DNA of 64,000 bases from positions 5,146,001 through 5,210,000 of the forward strand of contig OY761822.1 in assembly GCA_963664945.1 (NCBI GenBank). The letters run 5' to 3'. The number at the start of each line of letters is the position of its first letter. Position 1 is the stretch's first letter. The stretch comes from UBA6522 sp963664945. GTDB taxonomy: Bacteria > Pseudomonadota > Gammaproteobacteria > Steroidobacterales > Rariloculaceae. The notes below the pieces were generated by a model that was given only the letters and a program-made list of their open reading frames with translations, did not search any database and was not told the DNA's origin. The position numbers and the translations under genes were made by a program. Positions 16,227-25,604 of the stretch are shown piece by piece.

Positions 16227-17311
16227 GGCCCGTCCGGGTCATCGTAGACGGCGTTGCGCAGGGTTTTGCCGTCGATGGCCAGCACCTCGTCCTCGGCGCC
16301 GTGGACATCGTTCCAGCGCTGCAGGGCGCGGTCGAGTTGGCCGGGGTCCACGCGCACGAGCACGTCGCGGATGACGGACTGGCTGGGCACGGCGTGGCGC
16401 CCGTTGCGGCGTCGGCAGCGGAAGCGTTCCCGGGCACGCGGGGAGAGGTCCCCGGCCCACTCGGCCATGGCCTTGTGGCCGCGCATGCCGCACAGGGTGG
16501 CGCCGGCGGCGATGCCCAGCACGGTGGGCAGGGGATGGCGCCGCCCCTGGCGGCGGCGGGGGTCGTCGATGTCGGCGAAAAACTCCGGCAGGGCGCGCAT
16601 GGTGTCGGCGGCGATCATGATTCTCGGTGCTCCGTGGCGGTCGATGGGATCGAGCGAGGCTTTCGTCAGCCGCGCCCGGGCGTGCGGGTTCAGGGGGCGC
16701 GCGAAGAGCAGCTTCGGGACCGTGGGGGTGGCGCTGTAGCCGCCGCGGATGCGCCGGAAACCGCGCGTTCGCCCCAGGCGCAGCCAGTTCGACGCGCGGT
16801 AGATCGTGCCCCGGAAGCGGGACGGGTCGACGAAGGTCTCCACCAGCAGCAGCGCATGGCCGAAGCGCTCCGGCCAGTCCGAGACCAGGCGCCGCTCGCA
16901 CAGCGACAGCACCCGCGAGGCCAGATTGGGCCGATGCCAGCCGGGCAGGATCAGAAAGCGGCTGTTGTTGGTCAGCAAATGCAGACGGCCGCCGCGCACC
17001 CGAAAGTCCCAGCCGATCCAGGCGTCGCGCGCCCGGCACTTCAGCGCCGGGGCGGAAAAGCCGATCAACGCCACCCACTCGCCCCGCCAGCGCGCCGCGT
17101 ACCACAGCGTCTCGCCGATCTTGGGCAGCGCGCCCAGATAATGGTGCGCCTGCATCAGGCGCCGGTAGCGCCCCTCCTCGTCCGTCGAAACCGGCTCGAC
17201 CGCCACCTCGCGCAAGTCCATCCGGCCCCGCCACATCGAATGAAAACGCGCCCTTTCTACCTCATCCGGCCCGGAATGTCCAGTATCGGACCTAACCCGC
17301 TGTTCCGGCAA
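16160..17311 (-). CDS. DUF4338 (DruA-like) domain fused to ISAs1 transposase N-terminus (orfA)
   Basis: Residues about 30-230 form a DUF4338 domain, the family that includes DruA of the Druantia anti-phage system, with motifs YRRLMQAHHYLGALPKIGE, DWPERFGHALLLVETF and YRASNW. After a linker, ISAs1 begins at about 245 with LPEFFADIDDPRRRQGRRHPL and continues to the DDE motif IDGKTLR. The frame stops at TAG right after codons CCA AAA AAG, a canonical A-AAA-AAG slippery heptamer. A -1 shift leads into the downstream frame. ATG codons near residues 26 and 31 are alternative starts. The DUF4338 role in this transposon is unknown. Confidence 0.8.
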   Translation of the reverse strand: MPEQRVRSDTGHSGPDEVERARFHSMWRGRMDLREVAVEPVSTDEEGRYRRLMQAHHYLGALPKIGETLWYAARWRGEWVALIGFSAPALKCRARDAWIGWDFRVRGGRLHLLTNNSRFLILPGWHRPNLASRVLSLCERRLVSDWPERFGHALLLVETFVDPSRFRGTIYRASNWLRLGRTRGFRRIRGGYSATPTVPKLLFARPLNPHARARLTKASLDPIDRHGAPRIMIAADTMRALPEFFADIDDPRRRQGRRHPLPTVLGIAAGATLCGMRGHKAMAEWAGDLSPRARERFRCRRRNGRHAVPSQSVIRDVLVRVDPGQLDRALQRWNDVHGAEDEVLAIDGKTLRNAVYDDPDGPCQTHVLSAVGHESQTTHTPKK

Positions 17312-17915
17312 ATGATCTCATATAGAACGAATCCGCCCTGAGGTTGATCTGAACCGACTTGACGCAAACAGGGCCTGTTTGAGTTCATGCTCGGGGAGTC
17401 CGCCCTATAGCACCCGATCCAGTGGTATCCCCGCCGACGCGGCCAGCGTCTGCTTGCACAGGCGCTCCGGGATCGTCGCCTTTCCGATCGATGTGTAGCC
17501 CGGAGATCAGCCTGGTGAGGGAGACTTTCACCTGTTTGGAATTTTTTGGGTAGCGCCTCAGCGAAGTAAGCTTTACCAAAGAGAGTGGATCGCAATTTCG
17601 GCGTGTCTTGACGTTGCTGTGGTAGAGATTGTCGACCGTGTCTATTCCCGGGAAAATCGCGGCATGCGGCATCTGGCGCCGACGGTAACCCACCTCAACC
17701 TCCCCAATGCTGCCGCTGTGTTAGCATGCCCACAGCACTGCAATCAGAACAATCAAGCCACTAGTGTCCCAACAAGGCCGGATTGACACAGTATAACCTA
17801 TTGTTTGACTTGATAAATATGGTTTTTTCGAGGGGTATCGATTTGAACGCCGGGCCGTGTTTGTCTGAGAGTATCTCCCCTATTGTGACGGTTTTTCCGT
17901 CGGGGGAGGTAGGTC
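17312..17915. other. Intergenic region between two IS elements
   Basis: About 600 bases with no gene I can support. Short frames on both strands lack known domains. The segment at 17364-17382 contains CAGGGCCTGTTTG, similar to the palindrome at the polA stop (55598-55617). Confidence 0.35.
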
Positions 17916-18460
17916 ATGCATTCCGGGCGATTCGTGTTTTCACAGCTCATGGAGCATCTGCCGCCGAAGGTTTTTCGCCGGTGCGTGCGTCGATACCGGG
18001 GCGACCGCCATGTCCAGTCGTTCACCTGCCTGGACCAGTTCTTGTGCCTGGCGTTCGCGCAATTGACCTACCGCGAGAGCTTGCGCGACATCGAGGTCTG
18101 CTTGCGGGCGCATCGCGGAAGCTCCACCACATGGGGATCCGTGGCGGCATGGCCCGCAACACGCTGGCCAACGCGAACCGGGTGCTCGACCGGCTGGTGC
18201 CGGAACCCGGCGCGTTCCATGTCATGGACCGGGGGCACGTGGACTTCGAGCGTCTGTTCCCGCTTCACCGCCGGGGCGCGTTCTTCGTCGTGCGCGCCAA
18301 GTCCAACATGAAGTTTCGGCGCCGCCACTCCGCCGCCGCGGACAAGTCCGCGGGCGTGCGCTGCGACCAAACCATCGTGCCGGCCGGCATCAAGACCCGC
18401 AAGCGCTACCCTCAGCCGCTACGCCGCGTCGGGTATTACGATGCGAAATCGAACCAAGGT
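17916..18460 (+). pseudogene. IS4-family transposase remnant (DUF4372 N-terminus)
   Basis: The first 65 codons read like the DUF4372 head of IS4-type transposases (FSQLMEHLPPKVF and FLCLAFAQLTYRESLRDIE). Near 18117 the frame shifts and continues as KLHHMGIRGGMARNTLANAN in another phase. A block of about 45 residues with the first catalytic Asp is missing before FHVMDRGHVDFERLF. The relic runs on to LRRVGYYDAK and then ends without the final catalytic Glu. So there is one frameshift, one internal deletion and a 3' truncation. It lies 222 bp before the AraC regulator. Confidence 0.75.
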
Positions 18461-18682
18461 ATCTCGTACCGTAATGTAAACAACGCAGCCGATTGCGTCC
18501 GAGGGAAAAGAAGGCCTTGGGGAAAGTGCAAAAAGAACGAATCCGTTTAACTCGACCTTCTCCCTGCAGAATGGCAATCCGTGTCGACTTCGCATCTCAA
18601 GTCGAATGCATACGTGCAATCGATCGCCAATACACTGTTGCGTAGGTCGATCCTGTCAATTGTCTTGGCGCAGGTACGCTGA

Positions 18683-19642
18683 ATGGCCAAATTCATTTCA
18701 GGTGGGTACAGCAAGGGAACCTCGAATCTGAGGCAAAAGGATCGACTCGACTTTTGGCGGGACATCATTTGCGACGAGTTTGTCAACCTGGATTGCGAAG
18801 AGGTATCGGCGGGGGACTTTGACGGCGAGCTGTGCGGCGGCGTCGCGTTGTCCGACCTCAGCTTTTCCGAAGTCATCTCGGACCCTCATTTTGTTCTACG
18901 ATCCAAGAGACAGATCGCAAAATCCACCGAAGCGGACTTTCTGATCAGCTTTCAGCTCAAGCAGCGCGGCCTGGTGCGGCAGAGCGGGCGCGAAGCGCTG
19001 CTGACGCCGGGCAGCTTTGCCCTGTACGACAGCACCGAGCCCTACTCGCTGACCTTCAAGGAACGCTTTCACCAGTTCGTCGTGCAGATGCCGAAAGAGG
19101 TGCTGTCCCGCCACTTGATGAATCCGGAGCAATACACCGCCATCGCGATGTCGGGCACGTCCGGGCTGGGGGCAGTGCTGCGGAACTTTATTTTCTCGGT
19201 GGCGAAAGAACTCGACGGTGCCCGGCCGGTGCCTGAGGAACTCGCGGATAACCTGGTCGAAATGATGGCAATGGCGTTCAGTTCGTCGGTGATGTTGAAG
19301 CAGATCGGCAGCCATTCCATCGTTCGCGAGACGCTGAGGCAGAAGATTCGCCAGTACATCGACTGCAACCTGTGCAATCCGAAGCTCTCGAACAAACAGA
19401 TTGCACACGCCCAGGGAATTTCGACACGTTATCTTCACAAGCTGTTTCAGCAGGAAGAGGAAAGCGTACACACGCTCATTCTCAGAAAACGTCTGGAAAA
19501 GGCGTACAGTGTCCTGACCGATCCGGCCTATGCCGGACACAGTGTCGAGCAAATCGCGTACACCACGGGATTCTCCACCGCGGCCCACTTTTCCCGATGC
19601 TTCAAGAAGCGATACGGGCTCAGCCCGAGCGAAATCCGCTGA
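18683..19642 (+). CDS. AraC-family regulator, probable activator of the nitrilase cluster
   Basis: The 319-residue protein has an N-terminal AraC-binding-like domain (AFYDST/YDSTEPY-type segment near 115 and FHQFVVQMP near 130) and two C-terminal HTH motifs: SNKQIAHAQGISTRYLHKLFQ and VEQIAYTTGFSTAAHFSRCF, followed by the KKRYGLSPSEIR end. This layout matches NitR-like activators that control nitrilase or aldoxime genes in other bacteria. It precedes a TonB receptor and the nitrilase/aldoxime dehydratase genes on the same strand, so local control is likely. The effector could be an aldoxime or nitrile, but this is inference. Confidence 0.85.
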   Translation: MAKFISGGYSKGTSNLRQKDRLDFWRDIICDEFVNLDCEEVSAGDFDGELCGGVALSDLSFSEVISDPHFVLRSKRQIAKSTEADFLISFQLKQRGLVRQSGREALLTPGSFALYDSTEPYSLTFKERFHQFVVQMPKEVLSRHLMNPEQYTAIAMSGTSGLGAVLRNFIFSVAKELDGARPVPEELADNLVEMMAMAFSSSVMLKQIGSHSIVRETLRQKIRQYIDCNLCNPKLSNKQIAHAQGISTRYLHKLFQQEEESVHTLILRKRLEKAYSVLTDPAYAGHSVEQIAYTTGFSTAAHFSRCFKKRYGLSPSEIR

Positions 19643-19732
19643 CCACACGGTAGTCAAGCACTTCTCCACGCAAGCCCGGCTCGACCCCGGGATCCCCGCC
19701 TGCACGCAATTCCCTTTCCCCGGAATTCGGTA

Positions 19733-19754
19733 CCCAAATTGGCATGATTTTGGG
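19733..19754. promoter_or_regulatory. Possible operator upstream of the TonB receptor
   Basis: CCCAAATT (19733-19740) and ATTTTGGG (19747-19754) form an imperfect inverted repeat with a 6-base gap, about 90 bases before the receptor start and inside the only long gap between the regulator and the cluster. It could be a binding site for the adjacent AraC protein. No experimental support. Confidence 0.3.
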
Positions 19755-19843
19755 CCCTTCTGTGCATGGACAGACAGCGAAACTCAGCCCTACAGTGAAG
19801 ATGTATTGGTCATCGGGCTGGGTTGAATCGGGAGGCGACGGCT

Positions 19844-22129
19844 ATGAATCCAACCAAGAACAATGCGCTGTTGTGGATGATTGCCGGTGCCATCCTGTTC
19901 GGGGACGGACGAGTCGCTGCGCAGGGCATTCTGGAAGAGATCGTGGTAACCGCGCAAAGGCGAGAGGAGAGCCTGCAGGATACGCCCGTGGCCGTTTCGG
20001 CCTTTACCGCTGAGGCCATCGACAACAAGGGCATCGAGGATATTTCCGAGGTGGCGGACTTCACCCCGAACCTGGTATACGACACGACCTCGCCCGTGAG
20101 CGGCTTGTCGTCCGGGTCGGTGGTGTTCATTCGGGGGATCGGGAATACCGACTTCGGCCTTACGACCGACCCGGGGGTCGGTACCTATGTCGACGGCGTC
20201 TACGTTTCCCGATCCGCCGGAGGCGTGCTCGATGTGCTGGACGTGGAACGCATCGAAGTGCTGCGCGGGCCGCAGGGCACGTTGTTCGGCCGAAACACGA
20301 TGGGCGGCGCCATCAACATCACCTCCCGAAGACCGGCAGACGCGCTGCAGGGGCGAATCGACCTGACGGCGGGAAGCTTTTCCCGCCGCGACGTGCGTGC
20401 GTTCATTGATCTACCCATAGCCTCCACGCTGCGGACCACGTTTGCCGTCTCCAGCAAGAATCGCGACGGCTTCGTGGAGCGGGTTCGCGTCGGTGACGCG
20501 CTCGGCGACGAAAACCGGTTGTCCTTCCGGGGTACGGCGGTGCTTGAGCCGAGCGATGCCATGGATTTTCAACTGAGCGTCGACTACACGGACATCGACG
20601 AACAAAGCGCGGGATCCACTCTGGCAGGTTTTACGCCCGGCGCCGGCACCCTCGGGTATTCGTTGGCCACGTTCGGTGACATACCGACCGGTCTGGCCGA
20701 CCTGTCCCAATACATCATGGACGGTGCCGACGATCTCAGCTTTGCCACCGGTGAAACCGGGACTCGATTGAACATCGGAGGCGTCGCGTTTACCGCGAAT
20801 TTCCACGGCCGGGACTTTGATGTCAAATACACCGCCGCCCAACGTGAAACGGACGGTGAATTCTTCCGCGATGCCGACAATTCCCCCCATGCCATCACCG
20901 AAACGCTGAATCCCCACTACGACCACGACCAGAGCAGTCACGAACTGCAGGTCACGGGCACCGCGCTGGACGGCGGATTGACCTATGTGGCCGGGCTGTA
21001 CTACTTCGACGAGCAGGGCACCGACGACGTATTCGTGCGCGTATTCCTGCCCTCGCCCGATTTGGCCGTCGGTTTTCCGGCCGGCATCAGCAACTACGCC
21101 AGCGTGGACAACTCAAGCGAAGCGGCCTATTTGCAGACAACCTGGAATCTGACCGACGTTTGGTCCGTGACCGGCGGGCTGCGACGCACCCAGGACGAAA
21201 AGAACTACGCGTACACGCAGTACATCGGCGCTGACATTCAGGGCAGCCCCCTGCCGTTCTTTCCGGGGGCGGTAAACGAGCGCGGCGTCTTTGTTCCCGG
21301 ACTGTTGCCACTGGTGGGAAACGGCAGCGGGACCGCAAGCGATGATTTTGAGGAGACCACATACAAGCTCGGCGTGAACGCCAATCTCGCCGACGGGACG
21401 CTCGTCTACTACAGCTTTTCCCAGGGATTCAAGAGCGGGGGGTTCGTGCTGCGTTACGTCGAATCCGTGCCGGGTCCGCGTGTATTCCAACCTGAAACGA
21501 TCGACGCACATGAAGTGGGCGTGAAGTGGCAAGGCCTCAACGACAGCCTCCGGATAAACGCGGCGGCTTTCCGGTCCGACTACGAGGACGTGCAGGTCAC
21601 GTTTTTCGACAGCCTGGGCGGGCCGATCACGGCCAACGCGGGAACGGTTCGGATCGACGGATTGGAGCTGGAGCTGACGGCGCTCGTCACGGCCAACCTG
21701 CGGTTCGAAGCCGGCCTGGGCTACGTGGACGCGGAATACGTATCCATCAATCCCATCGAGGGTCTGTCCCTCACGCTCGACGAATCGGCCACGCTGGTCA
21801 ACACGCCTGAAACTTCGTTTCACCTGGGACTGGAATACGGCGTGCCGCTGAACGCGAACGAATTGGTCTTTAGAGCGGACTATTCATCCAAGGACGACAT
21901 GTTCAATGACGCGCAGAACTCGCCGTTTCTGTTCCAGGAAGCCTTCGCCACGTGGAACGCTTCGGTTCGGTTTGCGATAGGGGAATCGATGGACCTGGTG
22001 GCGTTCGCCGAGAATCTCACCGATGAACGCTACATCGTGAGCGGAGATTCAAACTTCGGACTGGGTTTTCATGAAGCCAATTTCAATCGTCCGCGCGAGT
22101 ACGGAATCACCTTCAGGTACCGGTTCTAG
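19844..22129 (+). CDS. TonB-dependent outer membrane receptor
   Basis: The start at 19844 has GGGAGGCG eight bases upstream and gives a signal peptide ending near VAAQG. The mature protein begins with EEIVVTAQRREESLQDTP, the usual TonB-box/plug start. The plug domain contains FIRGIGNTDFGLTTDPGVG and VLRGPQGTLFGRNTMGGAINI. The barrel ends with the typical aromatic terminus ITFRYRF. Length about 761 residues is normal. It belongs to a class of receptors that take up non-iron organic substrates. In this cluster it probably imports the compound degraded by the downstream enzymes. Confidence 0.93.
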   Translation: MNPTKNNALLWMIAGAILFGDGRVAAQGILEEIVVTAQRREESLQDTPVAVSAFTAEAIDNKGIEDISEVADFTPNLVYDTTSPVSGLSSGSVVFIRGIGNTDFGLTTDPGVGTYVDGVYVSRSAGGVLDVLDVERIEVLRGPQGTLFGRNTMGGAINITSRRPADALQGRIDLTAGSFSRRDVRAFIDLPIASTLRTTFAVSSKNRDGFVERVRVGDALGDENRLSFRGTAVLEPSDAMDFQLSVDYTDIDEQSAGSTLAGFTPGAGTLGYSLATFGDIPTGLADLSQYIMDGADDLSFATGETGTRLNIGGVAFTANFHGRDFDVKYTAAQRETDGEFFRDADNSPHAITETLNPHYDHDQSSHELQVTGTALDGGLTYVAGLYYFDEQGTDDVFVRVFLPSPDLAVGFPAGISNYASVDNSSEAAYLQTTWNLTDVWSVTGGLRRTQDEKNYAYTQYIGADIQGSPLPFFPGAVNERGVFVPGLLPLVGNGSGTASDDFEETTYKLGVNANLADGTLVYYSFSQGFKSGGFVLRYVESVPGPRVFQPETIDAHEVGVKWQGLNDSLRINAAAFRSDYEDVQVTFFDSLGGPITANAGTVRIDGLELELTALVTANLRFEAGLGYVDAEYVSINPIEGLSLTLDESATLVNTPETSFHLGLEYGVPLNANELVFRADYSSKDDMFNDAQNSPFLFQEAFATWNASVRFAIGESMDLVAFAENLTDERYIVSGDSNFGLGFHEANFNRPREYGITFRYRF

Positions 22130-22167
22130 GGTCCATTTGTTGCAAGCGCTATTGTGGAGATTGTGAA

Positions 22168-23190
22168 ATGAGCGATTCATTCAAGGCGGCGGTGGTTCAA
22201 GCGGCACCGGTGTTCATGGATTTAAACGGTTGCGTGGAGAAAGCCATCGGCCTGATCGAGGAGGCTGCCGGCCAGGGAGCCCGGCTGGTTGCTTTCTCCG
22301 AGTGCTGGTTTCCCGGTTATCCCTGGTGGATCTGGCTGGCGCCAACGGCTCACAACGTCAAGTACTTCGGGCAATACCATGCAAACAGCCTGACGGTCGG
22401 AGACCGGGCCTTCAACCGGATTCGCGATGCGGCCCGCGAGAATGAAATATTTGTTTCCACCGGCGCAAGCGAGCGAGATCACGGGTCTCTCTACATCGCA
22501 CAGTTCCTGTTCAATGACCGCGGTGAATTGCTTCACGCGCGGAGAAAACTGAAACCCACGCACATGGAACGCACGGTATTCGGCGAAGGCAATGGAAGCC
22601 ACCTCAAGGTCCTGGACACGAGCCTGGGCCGCGTCGGGCAACTGTGTTGCTGGGAGCACCTTCAGCCGCTGACCAAATACGCCATGTACAGCATGCACGA
22701 GCAGGTTCACGTTGCCGCCTGGCCGTCGTTCAGCTGCTACCCTCAGGCGTTTTCGCTGGGGCCCAAGGCCAACGGAGCCGTATCCCAAGTCTACGCTCTG
22801 GAAGGCCAATGTTACGTGCTCGCGCCGTGCGGCGTGGTTTCGAAGGACATGCATGACCTGATCGTGGAGAACGAAGCGCAGGACGCCCTGATCAACGTGG
22901 GCGGCGGGTTCGCGCAGATCTATGCACCGGACGGTAGCCCCATGTGCGACCCGTTGCCGGAAGCCGAGGAGGGGCTGCTGTTCGCTGATATCGACCTTGG
23001 GGCGATTTCAATTGCCAAATCGTTTGCGGACCCGGTCGGGCACTATTCCAGACCGGACGTGACCCGCCTGCTTCTCAATCGCAGTGCGCAGCCGAGGGTC
23101 GAAGAGTTCTCCGCGGACCCGGAGGCAATGGAACAGGTCGTGCCTGAGGACGCCGAAGGTGATGGCGCCGGGAATCGCCCGCAGGTTTAG
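22168..23190 (+). CDS. Nitrilase
   Basis: This 340-residue cytoplasmic enzyme of the nitrilase branch (true nitrile-to-acid type) has the full triad: Glu45 in FSECWFPGYPWW, Lys127 in RRKLKPTHMER, and Cys161 in the signature CCWEHLQPL. It hydrolyses a nitrile to a carboxylic acid and ammonia, and probably forms spiral oligomers like other nitrilases. The ATG has GGAG about ten bases before it. It follows the receptor by 38 bp and precedes aldoxime dehydratase by 24 bp, so the pair would turn aldoxime into acid via nitrile. Confidence 0.95.
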   Translation: MSDSFKAAVVQAAPVFMDLNGCVEKAIGLIEEAAGQGARLVAFSECWFPGYPWWIWLAPTAHNVKYFGQYHANSLTVGDRAFNRIRDAARENEIFVSTGASERDHGSLYIAQFLFNDRGELLHARRKLKPTHMERTVFGEGNGSHLKVLDTSLGRVGQLCCWEHLQPLTKYAMYSMHEQVHVAAWPSFSCYPQAFSLGPKANGAVSQVYALEGQCYVLAPCGVVSKDMHDLIVENEAQDALINVGGGFAQIYAPDGSPMCDPLPEAEEGLLFADIDLGAISIAKSFADPVGHYSRPDVTRLLLNRSAQPRVEEFSADPEAMEQVVPEDAEGDGAGNRPQV

Positions 23191-23214
23191 GACCAGGCCG
23201 TAGGAGAACTCCCA

Positions 23215-24210
23215 ATGCCGAGAAACAACATGCCAGCGGACTGGGTGCCCCCGGTGCCTGCCTGGCAATCCCATTGGCAGGATCGCAGCGACGCCCTTGT
23301 GGCGGGATATTTTGGCATCCAGTCCGAGGATGCAACGCTGCTGGATGAATGGGCCAGGACGGCGTTCCACGGCGAGCACCCACCCCTAAGCGTGGAACGG
23401 GGTGTGCACGCTGATCCGCAAACCACGAACGACTGCATATACATAGCCTATTGGAGAAGGCGCGATTATCGGAAGTGGTGGGCGAAGCCCGAGCACTCGG
23501 GGTGGTGGAACGACCCGCAACGATTGGGCGACGGCGTAGGGTATTGGCGCGAAATCGTGACGATGCCGTTCGATCGATTCGAAACCCTCCATTCAACGCA
23601 GACACCTCACGGCGTGGGCGTCTCCGCCGATGCCATGGACGGACCGATCGACGAACACGGTTACCCCGGCGGAATGCGCGACCGCATTCCGCTGTCGGAT
23701 CACGATTCGCTGCAGAATCCCAATGCGGTCACCGGCCCGCTCAAGTCTCGGGTCAGCGATGGCGGCAGAAGAGTGCTCGTCACGCCGCCGCAATACATGT
23801 GCGTCATCCGTTCCGGACAGGACTGGTCGGCTTGCGACACGGAGGAGAAGCAGCACTACCTGAAAAAACTCCATCCCGTGTTGTTAAAGGGGATGCGTTT
23901 CCTGCGCGAAAACCCGATGGAAACCCGCTGCTATTCACTGCGTTTCGTTGAGCAGAAGGACACCCAATGGGGAGCCACGGAACTGAGTTTCGGGCTCGGG
24001 TATGCCGTGGACGTCCATGCTTTCGAAGCCTGGGCGAAGAGCCATCCGACACACTTGGCGATTTTCGGCGGCTTCTTGAACATGGTCGAGACATTCGGTC
24101 CCGAGATGAAACTGCAGCTGTGGCACGAGGTGACTTCGCTGGCGAAAGCGGACTGCGAGTTCGAATACATCGCCTGCCATTCAAGTACGGGGCTTCTGAA
24201 CTACATCTGA
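23215..24210 (+). CDS. oxd: Aldoxime dehydratase (haem-containing)
   Basis: This 331-residue protein belongs to the haem-containing aldoxime dehydratase family, which removes water from R-CH=NOH to give a nitrile, with the substrate bound through nitrogen to ferrous haem. Residues corresponding to the known catalytic set can be placed: Ser200 in IRSGQDW, proximal haem ligand His280 in THLAIF, and the distal His304 in LWHEV. Spacing agrees with characterised enzymes (Ser to proximal His 80). GGAG lies before the ATG. Genetic coupling with nitrilase is a known bacterial arrangement. Confidence 0.93.
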   Translation: MPRNNMPADWVPPVPAWQSHWQDRSDALVAGYFGIQSEDATLLDEWARTAFHGEHPPLSVERGVHADPQTTNDCIYIAYWRRRDYRKWWAKPEHSGWWNDPQRLGDGVGYWREIVTMPFDRFETLHSTQTPHGVGVSADAMDGPIDEHGYPGGMRDRIPLSDHDSLQNPNAVTGPLKSRVSDGGRRVLVTPPQYMCVIRSGQDWSACDTEEKQHYLKKLHPVLLKGMRFLRENPMETRCYSLRFVEQKDTQWGATELSFGLGYAVDVHAFEAWAKSHPTHLAIFGGFLNMVETFGPEMKLQLWHEVTSLAKADCEFEYIACHSSTGLLNYI

Positions 24211-24289
24211 CGAGGGGCCAATGGCGCTGATTTCCTGTCGACTGGATTCCTGCACCGAGGATGCGCGGTAGGCACGCGGAGCTGGAAAG

Positions 24290-25570
24290 GTGTCCGCCAC
24301 CGCATACCACAAGATTCACACAAGACGAACCGCCATCCCCAAAGGGTGTCCGGTAGATCACACATTCAGCCCGTTTTCGCCCGATTACGTGGCGGACCCT
24401 TATGGGGAACTGGCCAAGCGGCGCGCGAACACCCCGATTTTCTTCGCCCGGGAGCTTGGGTACCTTGTAGTCACTCGGATGAGGGACATCATCGAGGTAT
24501 TCAGGAACCCCGAGACGTATTCCTCCGAAAACGTGCAGGACCCTGTGCTGCCGATCTGCGACGCGGCGGCCGATGTGCTTGCGGCTGCCGATTACGACCC
24601 CGTCGCGGTCATGTCCAATCGCCCCCGCCCCGACCACGCGCGAATCCGCAAGCACACCCAAAAAGGCTTTTCCGGCCGGCGCATCCGGGCCCTGATGCCG
24701 TATGTGCGGGAGCGTTGCGAGACGCTTGTTCGCAGGATGCTTGAAGAAACGCCACCGGTGGAGTTCGTTTCCGCGCTCGGGCATCCGCTGCCGGGCGAGA
24801 CCATCTTTCGCTTTCTCGGATTCCCGAGGGCGGACGATGAGAGGCTCAAGGAATGGACGTCCAATCGTCTCGCCTTCACCTGGGGCGAGGCCACCGATGA
24901 AGAACAGGTGGAGATAGCGCAAAAGATGCTCGCGTACTGGCGTTACTGCGTGGCATTCGTAAGGCGACGGCACAACGAGGCTGCGAACGACTTCACCTCC
25001 GAACTGCTGAGGGCTCACGACGCCGACCCAAGTGACCTGAGTTACAAGGAGGTAGAGTCCGTTGTCTATGGGCTTTCCTTCGCAGGTCACGAGGTCGTCA
25101 CCAACTTCCTCAGCAATGCGCTGGTGTGCCTGCTGTCGGAGCGCTCGAACTGGAAAGCGATCTGCGCCGATGCAGCCTTGATACCCAATGCGCTGGAGGA
25201 GGTCTTGCGATTCGATTCACCGCAGATGAGCTGGCGGCGGGTGACCACGAGAGACACGCACCTGGCAGGTCATGAGATACCCGCCGGGACACACATTTTC
25301 CTTTCCCTTGGTGCGGCCAATCACGATGAAGAGCTCTTTCGGGATCCGGAGGATTTCGATATCGGCAGAAAAAATGCGCGCGCCCATATTTCGTTCGGGC
25401 GGGGCATGCATTTCTGCCTGGGAAACCGTCTTGCGTTGCTGGAAGCGCGCATCGCGATAGAGGCGCTGGCGGCACAACTTCCCTCGCTGCGGCTCGCGGA
25501 CGGGCAGCGGCTGTGCTACCCGCCCAATTTCACGTTCCGTGGCCCCAAAAAACTCTGGATCACATGGTGA
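24290..25570 (+). CDS. Cytochrome P450
   Basis: The 426-residue soluble bacterial P450 has the oxygen-binding I-helix AGHEVVT, the ExxR motif in EEVLR, and the haem loop FGRGMHFCLG with thiolate ligand Cys376. The start is GTG at 24290, with GGAG about ten bases upstream. No ferredoxin or reductase is nearby, so redox partners must be elsewhere. In this operon-like series it might make or modify an aldoxime, or hydroxylate the acid product. Plants use P450s to make aldoximes, but a bacterial equivalent here is only a hypothesis. Confidence 0.93.
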   Translation: MSATAYHKIHTRRTAIPKGCPVDHTFSPFSPDYVADPYGELAKRRANTPIFFARELGYLVVTRMRDIIEVFRNPETYSSENVQDPVLPICDAAADVLAAADYDPVAVMSNRPRPDHARIRKHTQKGFSGRRIRALMPYVRERCETLVRRMLEETPPVEFVSALGHPLPGETIFRFLGFPRADDERLKEWTSNRLAFTWGEATDEEQVEIAQKMLAYWRYCVAFVRRRHNEAANDFTSELLRAHDADPSDLSYKEVESVVYGLSFAGHEVVTNFLSNALVCLLSERSNWKAICADAALIPNALEEVLRFDSPQMSWRRVTTRDTHLAGHEIPAGTHIFLSLGAANHDEELFRDPEDFDIGRKNARAHISFGRGMHFCLGNRLALLEARIAIEALAAQLPSLRLADGQRLCYPPNFTFRGPKKLWITW

Positions 25571-25604
25571 GTTCCATCGACTCCGAACAAGACGCCCGCG
25601 GGAC

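Larger units (their letters stand above)
15414..17311 (-). mobile_element. DUF4338-ISAs1 insertion sequence
   Basis: The two overlapping frames make up the coding part of one insertion sequence. The outer ends are not resolved. A related GTTGATC motif occurs on both sides, near 15401 and 17342, but as direct rather than inverted copies, so no terminal repeats are claimed. Confidence 0.65.

Noticed and set aside
15401..17350. GTTGATC motifs as terminal inverted repeats of the ISAs1 element
   Set aside because: They are in direct orientation and too short.
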